NCBI GenBank assembly: GCA_964557295.1
Contig: CAZKZP010000014.1
Coordinates: 1-64,000 of the forward strand
Length of the DNA: 64,000 nucleotides
Direction of reading: 5' to 3'
From: JBFMHP01 sp964557295
GTDB lineage: Bacteria; Pseudomonadota; Gammaproteobacteria; RBG-16-57-12
Shown: in pieces, positions 26,601 to 35,805 of the stretch
Layout of the letters: every line of letters starts with the position of its first letter
How positions within the stretch are numbered: the first letter of the stretch is position 1
The notes under the pieces: generated by a model
Told to the model about the DNA's origin: nothing
The model's input: the letters and a program-made list of their open reading frames with translations, nothing else
Database searches by the model: none
Made by a program: the position numbers and the translations under genes

Positions 26601-27167
26601 TTATTTTGAGACACGTTCTAAGGCGCCGCGCTCCGCCACTTCCCGTATCACGGCTATCATCTCCGGGCCATCCCATTCCCTTGGCCCGATGATGTTGCGG
26701 GCGACGATATTACCCTTTGCCAGGATAAAGGTGGAGGGCACCACCTTCACACCAAAATCCCGCTGCATCTGCGCCACATCCTCGGCCAGATGGTTCTCGA
26801 AGCCAACCCCGCGCTCGCGCAGATATTCGCGCACCAGATGATCGTCGTGATCGAGGGCAATGCCGACCACGGCGTAGTCCTGCGCACCCAACGCCTCGGA
26901 CAGCCGTTGCAGGCTGGGCAACTCCTTGCGACAGGGCGCGCACCAGGTCCCCCAGACATTGACCACCACCACTTTGTCCATCGGCAGCTGAAGCTGCTCG
27001 CGTCTCCCCTCCAGGGTCAGGGTGTGGACCACCGGAAACCGATCGCCCGGCGCAAGCCGCGGCGGATCCCCGCCATCACTGCACGCCGCCATCAGGCCCA
27101 GGGTGAACAGAAGGACCCACCTCAGAACCTGCCCTGTCGGCACCGAGGCGTTCATGCCCCTAACCAC
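26601..27167 (-). CDS. TlpA/ResA-like thioredoxin lipoprotein
   Basis: 188 residues with lipobox LMAACSDG and a thioredoxin fold with active site WGTWCAPCRKELPSL plus cis-Pro VVPSTFIL. The GTG at 27167 is used; ATG at 27155 is an alternative. It probably keeps CXXCH cysteines reduced for the adjacent CcsA/ResB system, the role of ResA in System II. It is therefore a second reductant beside CcmG. Co-directional with, and 1 bp from, the TPR gene upstream. Confidence 0.85.
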   Translation of the reverse strand: MVRGMNASVPTGQVLRWVLLFTLGLMAACSDGGDPPRLAPGDRFPVVHTLTLEGRREQLQLPMDKVVVVNVWGTWCAPCRKELPSLQRLSEALGAQDYAVVGIALDHDDHLVREYLRERGVGFENHLAEDVAQMQRDFGVKVVPSTFILAKGNIVARNIIGPREWDGPEMIAVIREVAERGALERVSK

Positions 27168-27168
27168 A

Positions 27169-27783
27169 CTACGGCGTGCCTGCCCCGCCCTGGCCCGGCT
27201 GAGCGGCGGCCGGCGCTTCGGATTCGGGTATCCGGCCGAGCTTGCGCTCCCATTCCCATAATGCGGCGCGCGCCTTGGCCAGATAGGTATCCTCTTTCGT
27301 CAAATGGATATAACTGCGCATCGCGCCCAACGCCATCTCGTACTCGCCCAGGCCCTCAAAGGCCATGGCCAAGCCATAATAGGCATTGGCGTAGGGCGGC
27401 CGCAATTCGATGGCGGTGGTGAAGAAGTCATGCGCGGCCGCGTACCTCTCCAGCCCCAGCAGGGCAAACCCCATGTTCGCATGGGCCTCCGGCATGCGTG
27501 GCGATAATTCGAGCACGCGGTGCAGCGCCGTCATCGCCATGTCGTAGCGCTTGGCGTGCAACATCATCACCGCCTGCTCGAAACGCTGGGCGATCTCGAC
27601 CTCGCGCGCCTGGTGGGCATGGCGGTCGGGCTTGGCATAGGGATCGACCCGCGTCTCGCGCGCGCCAACAGGCACCACATGCGCCGGATCGACCTGCTTG
27701 ATGACATCGTACACGGCCACGGCGATGACGGTCATACAGATTACGGTCATCACCAGAATCAGGTTTTCATAGTCTTTGGTCAT
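27169..27783 (-). CDS. membrane-anchored TPR protein
   Basis: 204 residues: one N-terminal TM helix (about 8-28), then three to four TPR units (about 65-180, for example AHANMGFALLGLERYAAAHDFF) and a Pro/Gly/Ala tail. It overlaps the CcsA-like gene by ATGA. By analogy with the TPR part of CcmI/NrfG it may hold apocytochromes for the ResB/CcsA-like synthase. This is inferred from context. Confidence 0.8.
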   Translation of the reverse strand: MTKDYENLILVMTVICMTVIAVAVYDVIKQVDPAHVVPVGARETRVDPYAKPDRHAHQAREVEIAQRFEQAVMMLHAKRYDMAMTALHRVLELSPRMPEAHANMGFALLGLERYAAAHDFFTTAIELRPPYANAYYGLAMAFEGLGEYEMALGAMRSYIHLTKEDTYLAKARAALWEWERKLGRIPESEAPAAAQPGQGGAGTP

Positions 27784-28634
27784 ACCACTCCTTTATGCGC
27801 CGCCGGGCTGATATAGGGCACGCCGAAATATGTCATGAATGCGAATACAAAGATACCGATGATCATCCACGCGCCAACGGCCAAGGGGATGCGATATGCC
27901 AGCCGCAGATGGATGCTCGCCCCCAGCACCAGCCAGTTGAGGAATGACGAGGTCTCCAGCTCATCCCAATCCCAATACCGGCCCCAGGCATCCTGCGCCC
28001 AAACCGCGCCGGCGATCAGCATCAAGCTGTCGAAGATCAGCGCCACCATCATGAAGCGCCAGGCGATGCGATCGATCATCTCGTCGGACGGCATGCCGGA
28101 GAACAGTCGCGCCAGACGCGTGCGCCGCAACAGGATCACCCCCGCCAAGCCCACGCCGATCAGGCAGGCGGCCAGAAAGATCTTGCCCAGTCCGACATGC
28201 GCCCACTTCCAATCGTTGTAATAGGTCGCCGGATAAAACCCCCCGGCCGGCTCGAGGATCAGCACCCAGCTGCCCAAGACCCAGAGCGCCGGAAACACGA
28301 TGACCGCGGTGCCACGCAATTGCGGCATGCGCCAGTAGACTAGCAGATAAAAGAGCCCCAGACTCCACAGCTGACTGGCGAGCAATTCAAACAGCTCGAC
28401 GAAGGGGCCATGCCCGAGTCTTTGCCAGCGCACCGCGAGCATGATCGTCAGCAACACTACGCCCAAGGCCAAGAAACCCAACACGATCTGCTCGCGGGAA
28501 CGCTGCGACTGCAGGATCACATTTTCGATCGCCCCAGTATAGCGCGGCGCTACCGTCAGGACGGCCGCGATCGTTGCGACTGCGTACGCCGCCAAGGCCG
28601 CCCACAACCAGGGTAATTCTGCCGCCATCTGCAT
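27780..28634 (-). CDS. CcsA/ResC-type cytochrome c synthase subunit
   Basis: 284 residues, about eight TM helices, with a WWD-type haem-handling segment WGRYWDWDELETSSFLNWL and conserved His residues in WKWAHVGLG and ASIHLRLAY. System II pairs this protein with ResB to transport haem and attach it to CXXCH. It lies 12 bp from resB. Its presence beside a full System I operon is unusual and suggests dedication to the local multihaem cytochromes. Confidence 0.88.
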   Translation of the reverse strand: MQMAAELPWLWAALAAYAVATIAAVLTVAPRYTGAIENVILQSQRSREQIVLGFLALGVVLLTIMLAVRWQRLGHGPFVELFELLASQLWSLGLFYLLVYWRMPQLRGTAVIVFPALWVLGSWVLILEPAGGFYPATYYNDWKWAHVGLGKIFLAACLIGVGLAGVILLRRTRLARLFSGMPSDEMIDRIAWRFMMVALIFDSLMLIAGAVWAQDAWGRYWDWDELETSSFLNWLVLGASIHLRLAYRIPLAVGAWMIIGIFVFAFMTYFGVPYISPAAHKGVV

Positions 28635-28646
28635 ACTCGCCTCCTA

Positions 28647-29642
28647 TCAGACCTCGCCGTCTTTGTCTTCTGCCCGCAACGGCAGGGCTTGCGCCGTCTT
28701 CTGCCAGAGATGCCAGCCGAGCCCCAGTACCGCCACCACGGACACGAAAAACAGCCAGCGCAAGGTGGGGTCATAGAAAATGGTATATCCCATCCACATG
28801 CGCAGCTCTTCATAGCGTAGCCGGCCGTGGGGTAGCCGCGCCTCGTCCCCCACATTCAACTCCACGCGCTGATCACCCACGGTCACCGCGAGCGTCCCCG
28901 AAGAGGTTTCCTGCTGCAAACTCCAGTAATCGTCTTCGGTGTAGGGCGTCTTGAGCGTCAACCAGAACTCGATCTCCTCGTTCGTTCCGGGAGGGCTCCA
29001 TGCATTCTTCTGCTTGTACTCATACAACGGATAGGACGGCATGTTCACACTGCCCGTCACCGGCGCCCCAGCATCGGGGATCCACGTAAGGATGGGGGCG
29101 AAACCCTTGTTGAAGCTGGTGTAGAAACGATAGCCTCCGAGCAGCAACGGCTTGTCATCACCGACCACCAAATGCTGCCGGGTACCGTCAGACTGCTTGA
29201 CGTAGACGTGGCTATAGGTGGCGCCACGCTGCAATCCCGGCTCATAGTTGACGATGTATTGGCCCTGTACGAACTCTCCACCCTCCAGCCCCCAGCGATG
29301 CCAAGGCCCCTTTTTGACCTCTTGCAGCAGGCCGGGCTCAAAAGACTGTCCGTTGATGATCTCGACTTGCGCATCCAGGTGGGTGAGCCGCCCGATCGCT
29401 GCCAGCACTGCGATACCAAGCAGGCCGAGATGGAATACCAGCAGCCCGGGCTGACGATTGATCTTGCGGTTGGTGGAGATGGCGGCGAGCAGATTGACCG
29501 AAAGCCAGAACAAGGGCAGGACCAACACCCAGACGGAAAAATCGAACTGACTGCCGTAGCTCAGGATCGCGCCGATGCACAGCAGCACCATGCCGATCAG
29601 GGTCAATTTTATGGAGGCTAAACGATACAACCAGCCCATCAC
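28647..29642 (-). CDS. ResB-like cytochrome c biogenesis protein
   Basis: 331 residues, shorter than most ResB/Ccs1 proteins (about 450 or more). Three N-terminal TM helices (SIKLTLIGMVLLCIGAILS-, VWVLVLPLFWLSVNLLAAI-, LLVFHLGLLGIAVLAAIG-type), a large periplasmic beta domain, and a final TM helix (about 295-315). It should form the System II haem-transport/synthase complex with the CcsA-like protein downstream. The compact form is typical of copies that travel with specific multihaem cytochrome clusters. Confidence 0.87.
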   Translation of the reverse strand: MMGWLYRLASIKLTLIGMVLLCIGAILSYGSQFDFSVWVLVLPLFWLSVNLLAAISTNRKINRQPGLLVFHLGLLGIAVLAAIGRLTHLDAQVEIINGQSFEPGLLQEVKKGPWHRWGLEGGEFVQGQYIVNYEPGLQRGATYSHVYVKQSDGTRQHLVVGDDKPLLLGGYRFYTSFNKGFAPILTWIPDAGAPVTGSVNMPSYPLYEYKQKNAWSPPGTNEEIEFWLTLKTPYTEDDYWSLQQETSSGTLAVTVGDQRVELNVGDEARLPHGRLRYEELRMWMGYTIFYDPTLRWLFFVSVVAVLGLGWHLWQKTAQALPLRAEDKDGEV

Positions 29643-29790
29643 TGCATCACCGGCTCAGGAGCTCTATACCCTACAAAATGAGTCGATTTTCACTCACTTC
29701 GCTCCCACGCGCAACACATCTCCGCAAGCCGGGTACATTTCACATCACCTATTGTTAGTTCGGAGAATATTTCGGGCATGAGATCAGATG

Positions 29791-30882
29791 TCATTTTCGG
29801 GCTGCCGCAGGCGCCTGATCGCCGATGTATTTCAGGATCACGACACGCTGATTGAACATGTCCGCCACGTATATCAAACCGCGGTTATCAATCCACGCGC
29901 CAGAGGGTAGATTAAACTCGCCGATGCCCTGACCGGCGCCGCCGATGGGCAGCAGGAAACGGCCCTGATCATCATAGATCAGCAAATGGTCGTAATAGGA
30001 CTCCACCACGTAGACCCGTCCGCCCGCATCGACTGCAACCCCCTTGGGATGCGGCATGTCGCCCAGGTACACCCCGCGCCGGCCGAAGGTCGTCAGGAAT
30101 CCGCCATCGTTGTCGAAGATCTGGATGCGCGCATTCAGCGCGTCCGTCACATAAAGCCGATTGTTGGCAAAGGCCAGGTGGGTTGGGCCGTTGAAGCTCC
30201 CGGACTCTTCCCCGCGCTTGCCTATCACCTTGATGAAGCGCCCCTCGGCGTCAAGCACCTTGATGTTATGCTCATGGGTATCGGCCACATAGAGCCAGCC
30301 CTTGGCGGGATCATAGGCCAGCCCGGAGGGGCGCTTGAGCACGCCGCCCCCCAGCCTCCCCAGCGGCTTGCCGCTGCTATCCAGGCGGATGACGGCACCC
30401 AACTCGGCATCTGCCACCAGCACACTGCCGTCCTTCGCGATCGCGATACCGATAGGCGCGATGAACGCGGAATTGGAGCCGGAGCTTTGCCAGAGCTCGA
30501 ACTTCCCGCGCGCGATGTCAAAGACATAAACCCCCTGCCGACTGACATCGGTTACCAAGATCCGTCCGGCAGAATCTACAACGCCCGTCTGCGGCCGCTG
30601 CAAGGTGAGGGGCCGCTCTTCGTGGCCAAAAACGCCCGCGACCCATAGAAATGCCTTGGTGAGACTTTCGCGAAAGCCGCCGGTGGAGTCCGCGACGAAG
30701 TTCGGTTCCCCGGTCAGAAGGCCCACGTACTGATAGCGCGGCGGTTCCGGCGGGAGCGGCCAGGCCTTTTCCTGGTCTGGCGCCACGTAGCGAAATATAT
30801 GCTTGGTCTCCGCGCATCCGGAGAGCGCCACCAGGGCAAGGACCAGATATAGAAGTTGCCTAGCAAACGCCACACCGGCCAT
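29791..30882 (-). CDS. NHL-repeat propeller lipoprotein
   Basis: 363 residues, lipobox VALSGCAET, a PPEPPRYQYVGLL linker, then NHL blades such as PHPKGVAVDAGGRVYVVES and PSGLAYDPAKGWLYVADT. It follows the 472-residue NHL gene by 0 bp, so the two are co-transcribed. It shares the same N-terminal motif (PPxEPRYQY) as the copies at 13948 and 39865, so the family is expanded here. Confidence 0.85.
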   Translation of the reverse strand: MAGVAFARQLLYLVLALVALSGCAETKHIFRYVAPDQEKAWPLPPEPPRYQYVGLLTGEPNFVADSTGGFRESLTKAFLWVAGVFGHEERPLTLQRPQTGVVDSAGRILVTDVSRQGVYVFDIARGKFELWQSSGSNSAFIAPIGIAIAKDGSVLVADAELGAVIRLDSSGKPLGRLGGGVLKRPSGLAYDPAKGWLYVADTHEHNIKVLDAEGRFIKVIGKRGEESGSFNGPTHLAFANNRLYVTDALNARIQIFDNDGGFLTTFGRRGVYLGDMPHPKGVAVDAGGRVYVVESYYDHLLIYDDQGRFLLPIGGAGQGIGEFNLPSGAWIDNRGLIYVADMFNQRVVILKYIGDQAPAAARK

Positions 30883-32292
30883 CTAGCCCCCTGTGAGAGG
30901 CGGGATTATCTTCAACACCTGGATGCGCCGATTCAAGCGCTCCAGCACGTACAACGTGTCGTCATACACCCACAGGTCACTGACGTCGCGGAAGTTGATC
31001 TGCCCCATGCCGGTGCCGCCCGCCGACGCCCGGAGATAACCTTCCTCGAAGATCTTCAGCATGTCATCGCCATTATCGCTGATGATGATGCGGCCGTATT
31101 TGTCGGTGGTTATGGCCGAGGGAACCGTCAGCACATCCTGGCCGAACGTACTCAACGGCACGCCCGTGCTCGAGATCTTCTGCGCGCGCAAACCGATGCG
31201 ATCGGTGACGAAGAACTTATCACCCACGGTTGTCATCCCGGTGATCGAAACGAACTGCCCCTCCTGTTTCCCGCGGCTGCCCACGGCGTAGAGCGGCACA
31301 CCGATGTCATTGAAGACCAGGATCCGGCTATACACGCTATCGGCCACATAAAGCTTCTTCAATTCATCGTCGTAATAGACGCGCTCCGGGCGCGCCAGAT
31401 TCATGCTGTCTTCGAAGATCCCCACCAATTTGTAACTTGGCGAGAACTTCAACACACGCCGCCCGATCGGATCGGCCACGAAGATGTGGCCGGTGTCACT
31501 GACATCCAGATCGCCGGGCTTGCCCTTGAAATATTGGTTGACATCAATGATCGACAGCAGCGTGTCTTTTCCGAGCACGTAGCGAAAAATACGCATCAAC
31601 CCGTCATCGACAATGTAAAGCGAATCTTCCGTGCCGGCGAAATACAAAGGCGAGATCAGCCGCAGTTTCTGCACTCCGACCAACTGCTGCGCCAATCGGC
31701 TTTCGATACCATCCAAGCCGCCGTCGATGTACCTCATGAACTCAAACGGCTTCCAGACCTGCGCCGGGGCGGCCACAGACTCCGCGCCCCCCTTTTCCTT
31801 GGCATAAGACGAATAGACATCTTCCAGCGTGGTCAGTCCCATGGACTCACCGGTATCAGCGCCGGCCGGCGCTTGGAGGGGTTTATCCACACTTGTGACG
31901 GCAGGGGACTCCCCCACGGGCGCCAGGATATCTTCAGCAGCGGAAGGCTCTTCGAGCACAGCCTGCGTGTCGACAGGCGGCTCTTTGAGATCAAGCGTTT
32001 CATCCGCCGGCAGTGGTTCTTCGAGCACAACAGCGCCTTCCCCACCTTCGCCGAAGATATCTGCTCCGGCCTCATCGGCGGCGGCACCTCCCGGGAGCAT
32101 CTCATCATCCACAACGATGTCCCCGCCGGCATCGAGCGGAGTAATGGAATCCTCACCCAAGGCATCGGCATGAGGATCGATGGATTTGGACACCTGCTTG
32201 GCCGAGGCGCAGCCGGTCACCAGACCGCCCGCCGCCGCCAATAAACCGAGAATCAGCGCAAGCCGCCAGATTCTTTGGGCACACTGTGACAT
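30883..32292 (-). CDS. large NHL-repeat propeller lipoprotein with acidic linker
   Basis: 469 residues from the ATG at 32292. Lipobox GLVTGCASA. Residues about 30-145 form an acidic, Ala/Pro/Asp/Glu-rich, probably disordered region. Residues about 165-465 form NHL blades (for example RVYYDDELKKLYVADSVY). The start overlaps the upstream triheme cytochrome gene by about 40 bp, a sign of tight coupling. The long tether could span periplasm or peptidoglycan to place the propeller near an envelope complex. Confidence 0.82.
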   Translation of the reverse strand: MSQCAQRIWRLALILGLLAAAGGLVTGCASAKQVSKSIDPHADALGEDSITPLDAGGDIVVDDEMLPGGAAADEAGADIFGEGGEGAVVLEEPLPADETLDLKEPPVDTQAVLEEPSAAEDILAPVGESPAVTSVDKPLQAPAGADTGESMGLTTLEDVYSSYAKEKGGAESVAAPAQVWKPFEFMRYIDGGLDGIESRLAQQLVGVQKLRLISPLYFAGTEDSLYIVDDGLMRIFRYVLGKDTLLSIIDVNQYFKGKPGDLDVSDTGHIFVADPIGRRVLKFSPSYKLVGIFEDSMNLARPERVYYDDELKKLYVADSVYSRILVFNDIGVPLYAVGSRGKQEGQFVSITGMTTVGDKFFVTDRIGLRAQKISSTGVPLSTFGQDVLTVPSAITTDKYGRIIISDNGDDMLKIFEEGYLRASAGGTGMGQINFRDVSDLWVYDDTLYVLERLNRRIQVLKIIPPLTGG

Positions 32293-32825
32293 CTTGCACA
32301 CTCCAATGGCGGGAACGCTATCTTACCGTGGCATACGCCACAGAATTCACCCTGCATGATGGCGGCCATGGTGATGAAGTTACCGCCCTTCTGAGGAAGA
32401 AAAATGGCCGGATGGCAATTCTGACAGGTCAGCCACTTGGTATGCGGCAGATGCGGAAAGCGCACATAGGGCATCGACGAGGTATTTTGCAGAATCAGAT
32501 CGAAATCGATCGAGTGCATCTTCTCCTTGCCGGTGATATCGGCACGCGGCGTGATCAGGCCGTTATCAATCGCGCCAATCCAGTCAATGAGGCCGCCGGC
32601 ATCGCGCGGAAAATCCTTCAACGCCTGGGAGGGCGCCTGCAAGATTTCAACTGCATCATTCTCGGGATCATGGATGCCGTCTTCATCCAGTGGAATAGCC
32701 TTGTTGTGTAACTGGAAATGCGCCTGACTGTCGAATTCGGCCAGCACATTCGGTGAGGCGATACACATGACCGCCAGAGAAATGGCAAATACCGTACTTA
32801 TCCTGCGCACCAGCATGTTAGTCAC
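32253..32825 (-). CDS. triheme c7-like periplasmic cytochrome
   Basis: 190 residues with signal peptide (to about 29, NVLA). An N-terminal domain with DGIHDPENDAVEILQAP and DWIGAI...PRADITG precedes a triheme core: CQNCH, CGVCH, CARCH. Axial His candidates lie in FPHLPHTKW. The same two-part architecture occurs at 34670-35314. C7-type cytochromes are small periplasmic electron shuttles with bis-His haems. Confidence 0.88.
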   Translation of the reverse strand: MTNMLVRRISTVFAISLAVMCIASPNVLAEFDSQAHFQLHNKAIPLDEDGIHDPENDAVEILQAPSQALKDFPRDAGGLIDWIGAIDNGLITPRADITGKEKMHSIDFDLILQNTSSMPYVRFPHLPHTKWLTCQNCHPAIFLPQKGGNFITMAAIMQGEFCGVCHGKIAFPPLECARCHSVPKESGGLR

Positions 32826-33005
32826 CCATTCGTCAACAACCGTAAACCACGTCTAACGCGATTCGTTCGCTGTGCGATCACACACACACCTCTGCACCGC
32901 GGCGTCACACGCAATCCCCTCATCCCAAACCCCAGGCCGCGCCTTCATGACGCTGCACCTGCCACGCACCGGGATCGAAGACATTCACTCCGCGTCTGCA
33001 AAGAC

Positions 33006-34544
33006 TCATTGATTGACACCCAACAGGGTCAACCCGCGACGCAGCTTGGTGATAGCCTCCTGAATCGTGCGAATGGCTTCAGGATATTTCTTGTTTTTGG
33101 CAAAACCCTCCGCCGTATTATGCAATGCATCGGCTTGATTCACAAAGGACTCAAACAAGATTTTTTGCCCCGGCGCGGGATTTTTCTCTGCCAGCGCAAC
33201 GGGCACCAGCTCCTTATATCCCATATAGCGATCGAGCTCATAGCGATACTCGCCCTCGGGAGTGTCGATCTTGAGGTCATAGACCAACTCCTGCGCATGT
33301 AGCATCTGATTGATCGCCAGCGTGATCTCCTTGTCCACCGCCTGCATGGCGCCGGCCGCCTCCGCAAACTGCTCTTTTCCGGCATACGTCTTAGCCTGCC
33401 CCTCGAGAGCCGCCACCTTCTGCTCGTCGTATTTCACGACTTCTTTCTTCCCGCGGCTTTGCGCCACCTTCTGCGCCGTCTCCTGATGGGTGACCTTGAG
33501 ATCAGACACAGCCTTTAGCAGAGTTTCATAGCGCTTGCGATTTTCTTCCTTCACACTCTCGCTGGGAACCATCTGCGTCGCCGAACTGATCTTGCGCAGC
33601 GCCTCATCGATCAGCATGGCCGCATGCGAATTGGCGCCTTTGCTCTTGTGTTCCTTGGCCTGATCAATCAAGCCTTCGCCTTCCTTCAATAAACCAACCG
33701 CATCGGGATTGTTGCTGCCGCGCACTCGCGCGGCCGGCTTGGACATCAGCACCAGATTGGCATACGCGAGTTTCTTGTCGACCTCGGCAGCGGCAATCTC
33801 GATCGCAGCACCGCCGTTGCCCACCCCTGCGTTCACCGCGCCAAATTTTGTGCGCAACACGGCCAGATCGCTGGAATCCCCCTTATTGATCACAAAGATG
33901 CGCGAGCCCATCGCCTTGTGATTCTGGCATTGGTAATAAATCACGTCCGGAGTGTTTGGGCCGGGCGTGACCACAATTTGACCATCATAGGTGAAATTCC
34001 CTTGCACCCCCTCTTCGATCACCGCAGCTCCCCACCCCATTTTGTCGCCCGATAAATACACGTCATGCATGGGATTCGAGGTCACCTGCAAGACGTACTG
34101 CTCCCCGCGCACCAGGACGATCTCGCCACCCGGCACACCATTCACCGAAAATCCCATCGAATCGCCCACCCCGTAGAAAGGATGCGCGGAAGTTTTTTCG
34201 CTGACCGTAATGACGAATCGCCCCCCCTCATTCTGGGCAGAAGGGGTTACAACTGCTGGAGCATTAATGCTCACCGGCGAGGAAATCCCATGTTTCTCCG
34301 CACTCTGCCCCTGCCCGACCTCAGCAGCCCCCCGAGCTGGGATCGCAACTGCGGACGCTCCCTCCTGCTCGATAGCCGCTGGCGCTACAAGGCCAGGTGC
34401 GGCATCCGTCTGACTTGGAGGCTGAAGCATTTCCTTGGCATCAGCCACATGAATCGGCTCCATAGCAGCGGACGTAGCCTGTTGAGCGGCACAACCCGAT
34501 AGCGTCATCAGCAAGACCCAATACGTATGTTTTAGATGCTTCAT
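33006..34544 (-). CDS. cupredoxin-like lipoprotein with long helical C-terminus
   Basis: 512 residues from the ATG at 34544 (MKHLKHTYWVLLMTLSGCAAQ, lipobox LSGC). After a low-complexity linker, residues about 105-225 look like a cupredoxin. Candidate type 1 copper ligands are His in NPMHDVYL and the Cys-His-Met set in YYQCQNHKAMGS. The C-terminal half (about 245-510) is helical, Lys/Glu/Ala-rich and TPR- or coiled-coil-like. A blue-copper electron carrier tethered to the envelope beside triheme cytochromes would be a new combination. Copper binding is predicted from motif only. Confidence 0.7.
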   Translation of the reverse strand: MKHLKHTYWVLLMTLSGCAAQQATSAAMEPIHVADAKEMLQPPSQTDAAPGLVAPAAIEQEGASAVAIPARGAAEVGQGQSAEKHGISSPVSINAPAVVTPSAQNEGGRFVITVSEKTSAHPFYGVGDSMGFSVNGVPGGEIVLVRGEQYVLQVTSNPMHDVYLSGDKMGWGAAVIEEGVQGNFTYDGQIVVTPGPNTPDVIYYQCQNHKAMGSRIFVINKGDSSDLAVLRTKFGAVNAGVGNGGAAIEIAAAEVDKKLAYANLVLMSKPAARVRGSNNPDAVGLLKEGEGLIDQAKEHKSKGANSHAAMLIDEALRKISSATQMVPSESVKEENRKRYETLLKAVSDLKVTHQETAQKVAQSRGKKEVVKYDEQKVAALEGQAKTYAGKEQFAEAAGAMQAVDKEITLAINQMLHAQELVYDLKIDTPEGEYRYELDRYMGYKELVPVALAEKNPAPGQKILFESFVNQADALHNTAEGFAKNKKYPEAIRTIQEAITKLRRGLTLLGVNQ

Positions 34545-34587
34545 CCCATATCCCCTCTCGTGCAACTATAGTTATTATGCGCCAAGC

Positions 34588-34630
34588 AAAAAGGCGCGGA
34601 TAATGAGTCGCCTCATCATCCGCGCCTTTG
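34588..34630 (-). terminator. Rho-independent terminator after the two c7 genes
   Basis: On the minus strand AAAGGCGCGGAT pairs with ATCCGCGCCTTTTT around a loop, ending in a T tract. It separates the 34670-35757 cytochrome pair from the cupredoxin gene. Confidence 0.85.
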
Positions 34631-34669
34631 TGATTGCATCACCGCGATACTCAGGATCAGCAAGTTACA

Positions 34670-35314
34670 TCACTGCCAAGGATTCTCCAGGCTTGCCGCA
34701 CTCTTGGACGGCTTCCAGCCTTCCGGCTTTGGCTTCGAGTGACATACACGACAGGTATTGGTCACGACAGGGAACGCCACCTTGCCATGACACACACCGC
34801 ACTTCTGGCCCAGCAGGATGGCGGACATGTTCATGCGATTGGCGCCTTGCTGAGGCACGAAGATGTCAGGATGGCAGTTCGAACATTGCAGCCACTCGGT
34901 ATGCGCCTTATGAGGGAACACCACATCCGGCATGGTACCGCGCACTTCGCGCACGATGTCCAAATCCATGACCATCTGCTCCTCATCCGAGCCTATGCGA
35001 TCGGTGCGCGGACGGATCTTCTCCTGGCGCAGAGTCTTCACCCAGTCGACATAATTACCGAACTCGCTTTTCACCAAGGAGTCAAACGCAACCTTGGGCG
35101 GTTGCAGCACGAATGTACTGTCATTCTCAGAATCATGAATGCCGTCTTTGCCCGGCTCAAGATTCTTTTCCGCAGGCTTCTGCAACAGCCGGTTAAACGT
35201 ATTCGCGCTTGTTTGTTTCGGCGCACTTGCGGCGGGAGCTTGCTGAGCGTGCGTCTGAACACTCACCATCCCGAACGCCAGAAAAGCACAGCTTGCCATT
35301 ATGGCCTTCTTCAT
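34670..35314 (-). CDS. triheme c7-like periplasmic cytochrome
   Basis: 214 residues, signal peptide ending THA (about 23). The N-terminal domain has DGIHDSENDSTFVLQPP and DWVKTL...PRTDRIG, matching the 32253 paralogue. Triheme core: CSNCH, CGVCH, CRVCH, with axial His candidates in FPHKAHTEW. It lies 20 bp after the 140-residue triheme gene, so the pair is co-transcribed and ends at a strong terminator. A periplasmic shuttle role is likely. Confidence 0.88.
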   Translation of the reverse strand: MKKAIMASCAFLAFGMVSVQTHAQQAPAASAPKQTSANTFNRLLQKPAEKNLEPGKDGIHDSENDSTFVLQPPKVAFDSLVKSEFGNYVDWVKTLRQEKIRPRTDRIGSDEEQMVMDLDIVREVRGTMPDVVFPHKAHTEWLQCSNCHPDIFVPQQGANRMNMSAILLGQKCGVCHGKVAFPVVTNTCRVCHSKPKPEGWKPSKSAASLENPWQ

Positions 35315-35334
35315 AGTTATCTCCTCCCACCTGA

Positions 35335-35757
35335 TTATTTCGGTTTAGTCATTTCTTTGTAGCTGGGCGCAACCAAGCGCTGCACCGTACTACCATGGAT
35401 CTGGGTGGGAGTCCCCGGAACACCTGAGTGGCACATGCCACAGTTTTCGATTGACCAGGCGATTTCACCGTTATGGCACGCGCCGCAGAATTGGCCATCG
35501 ATAATCTTTTCCATCGTGATATTGTTACCACCGGCCTTCAATTGGAAGCCGAGATCCGCGTGGCAAACCTTACAACGGAAGCGAATGCGATGATACCAAT
35601 GCGGGAAGACGACCGGGCGCATGCCCGCCGCATCCGCATAGTTATTGATAACGACATCACCATACTCGGCATGCGCTGTGGACACCGATAGCGCAGCCAC
35701 GGCCAGCATACCCAGCAACCCCAAATACACTGACTTTGCAATGCCTTTGATTTTCAT
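35335..35757 (-). CDS. minimal triheme c7-like cytochrome
   Basis: 140 residues with signal peptide (to about 30, STAHA). The core is CKVCH, CGACH, CGMCH with FPHWYHRIRF as axial-His segment. It lacks the DGIHD-type N-terminal domain of its two relatives. It sits between the outer-membrane barrel gene (48 bp upstream) and a longer triheme gene (20 bp downstream). Likely the carrier closest to the barrel. Confidence 0.88.
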   Translation of the reverse strand: MKIKGIAKSVYLGLLGMLAVAALSVSTAHAEYGDVVINNYADAAGMRPVVFPHWYHRIRFRCKVCHADLGFQLKAGGNNITMEKIIDGQFCGACHNGEIAWSIENCGMCHSGVPGTPTQIHGSTVQRLVAPSYKEMTKPK

Positions 35758-35805
35758 TTTCTCTCCTCTCCAGCAGACAAATATTAGCCAAAAATTTATA
35801 TCACA

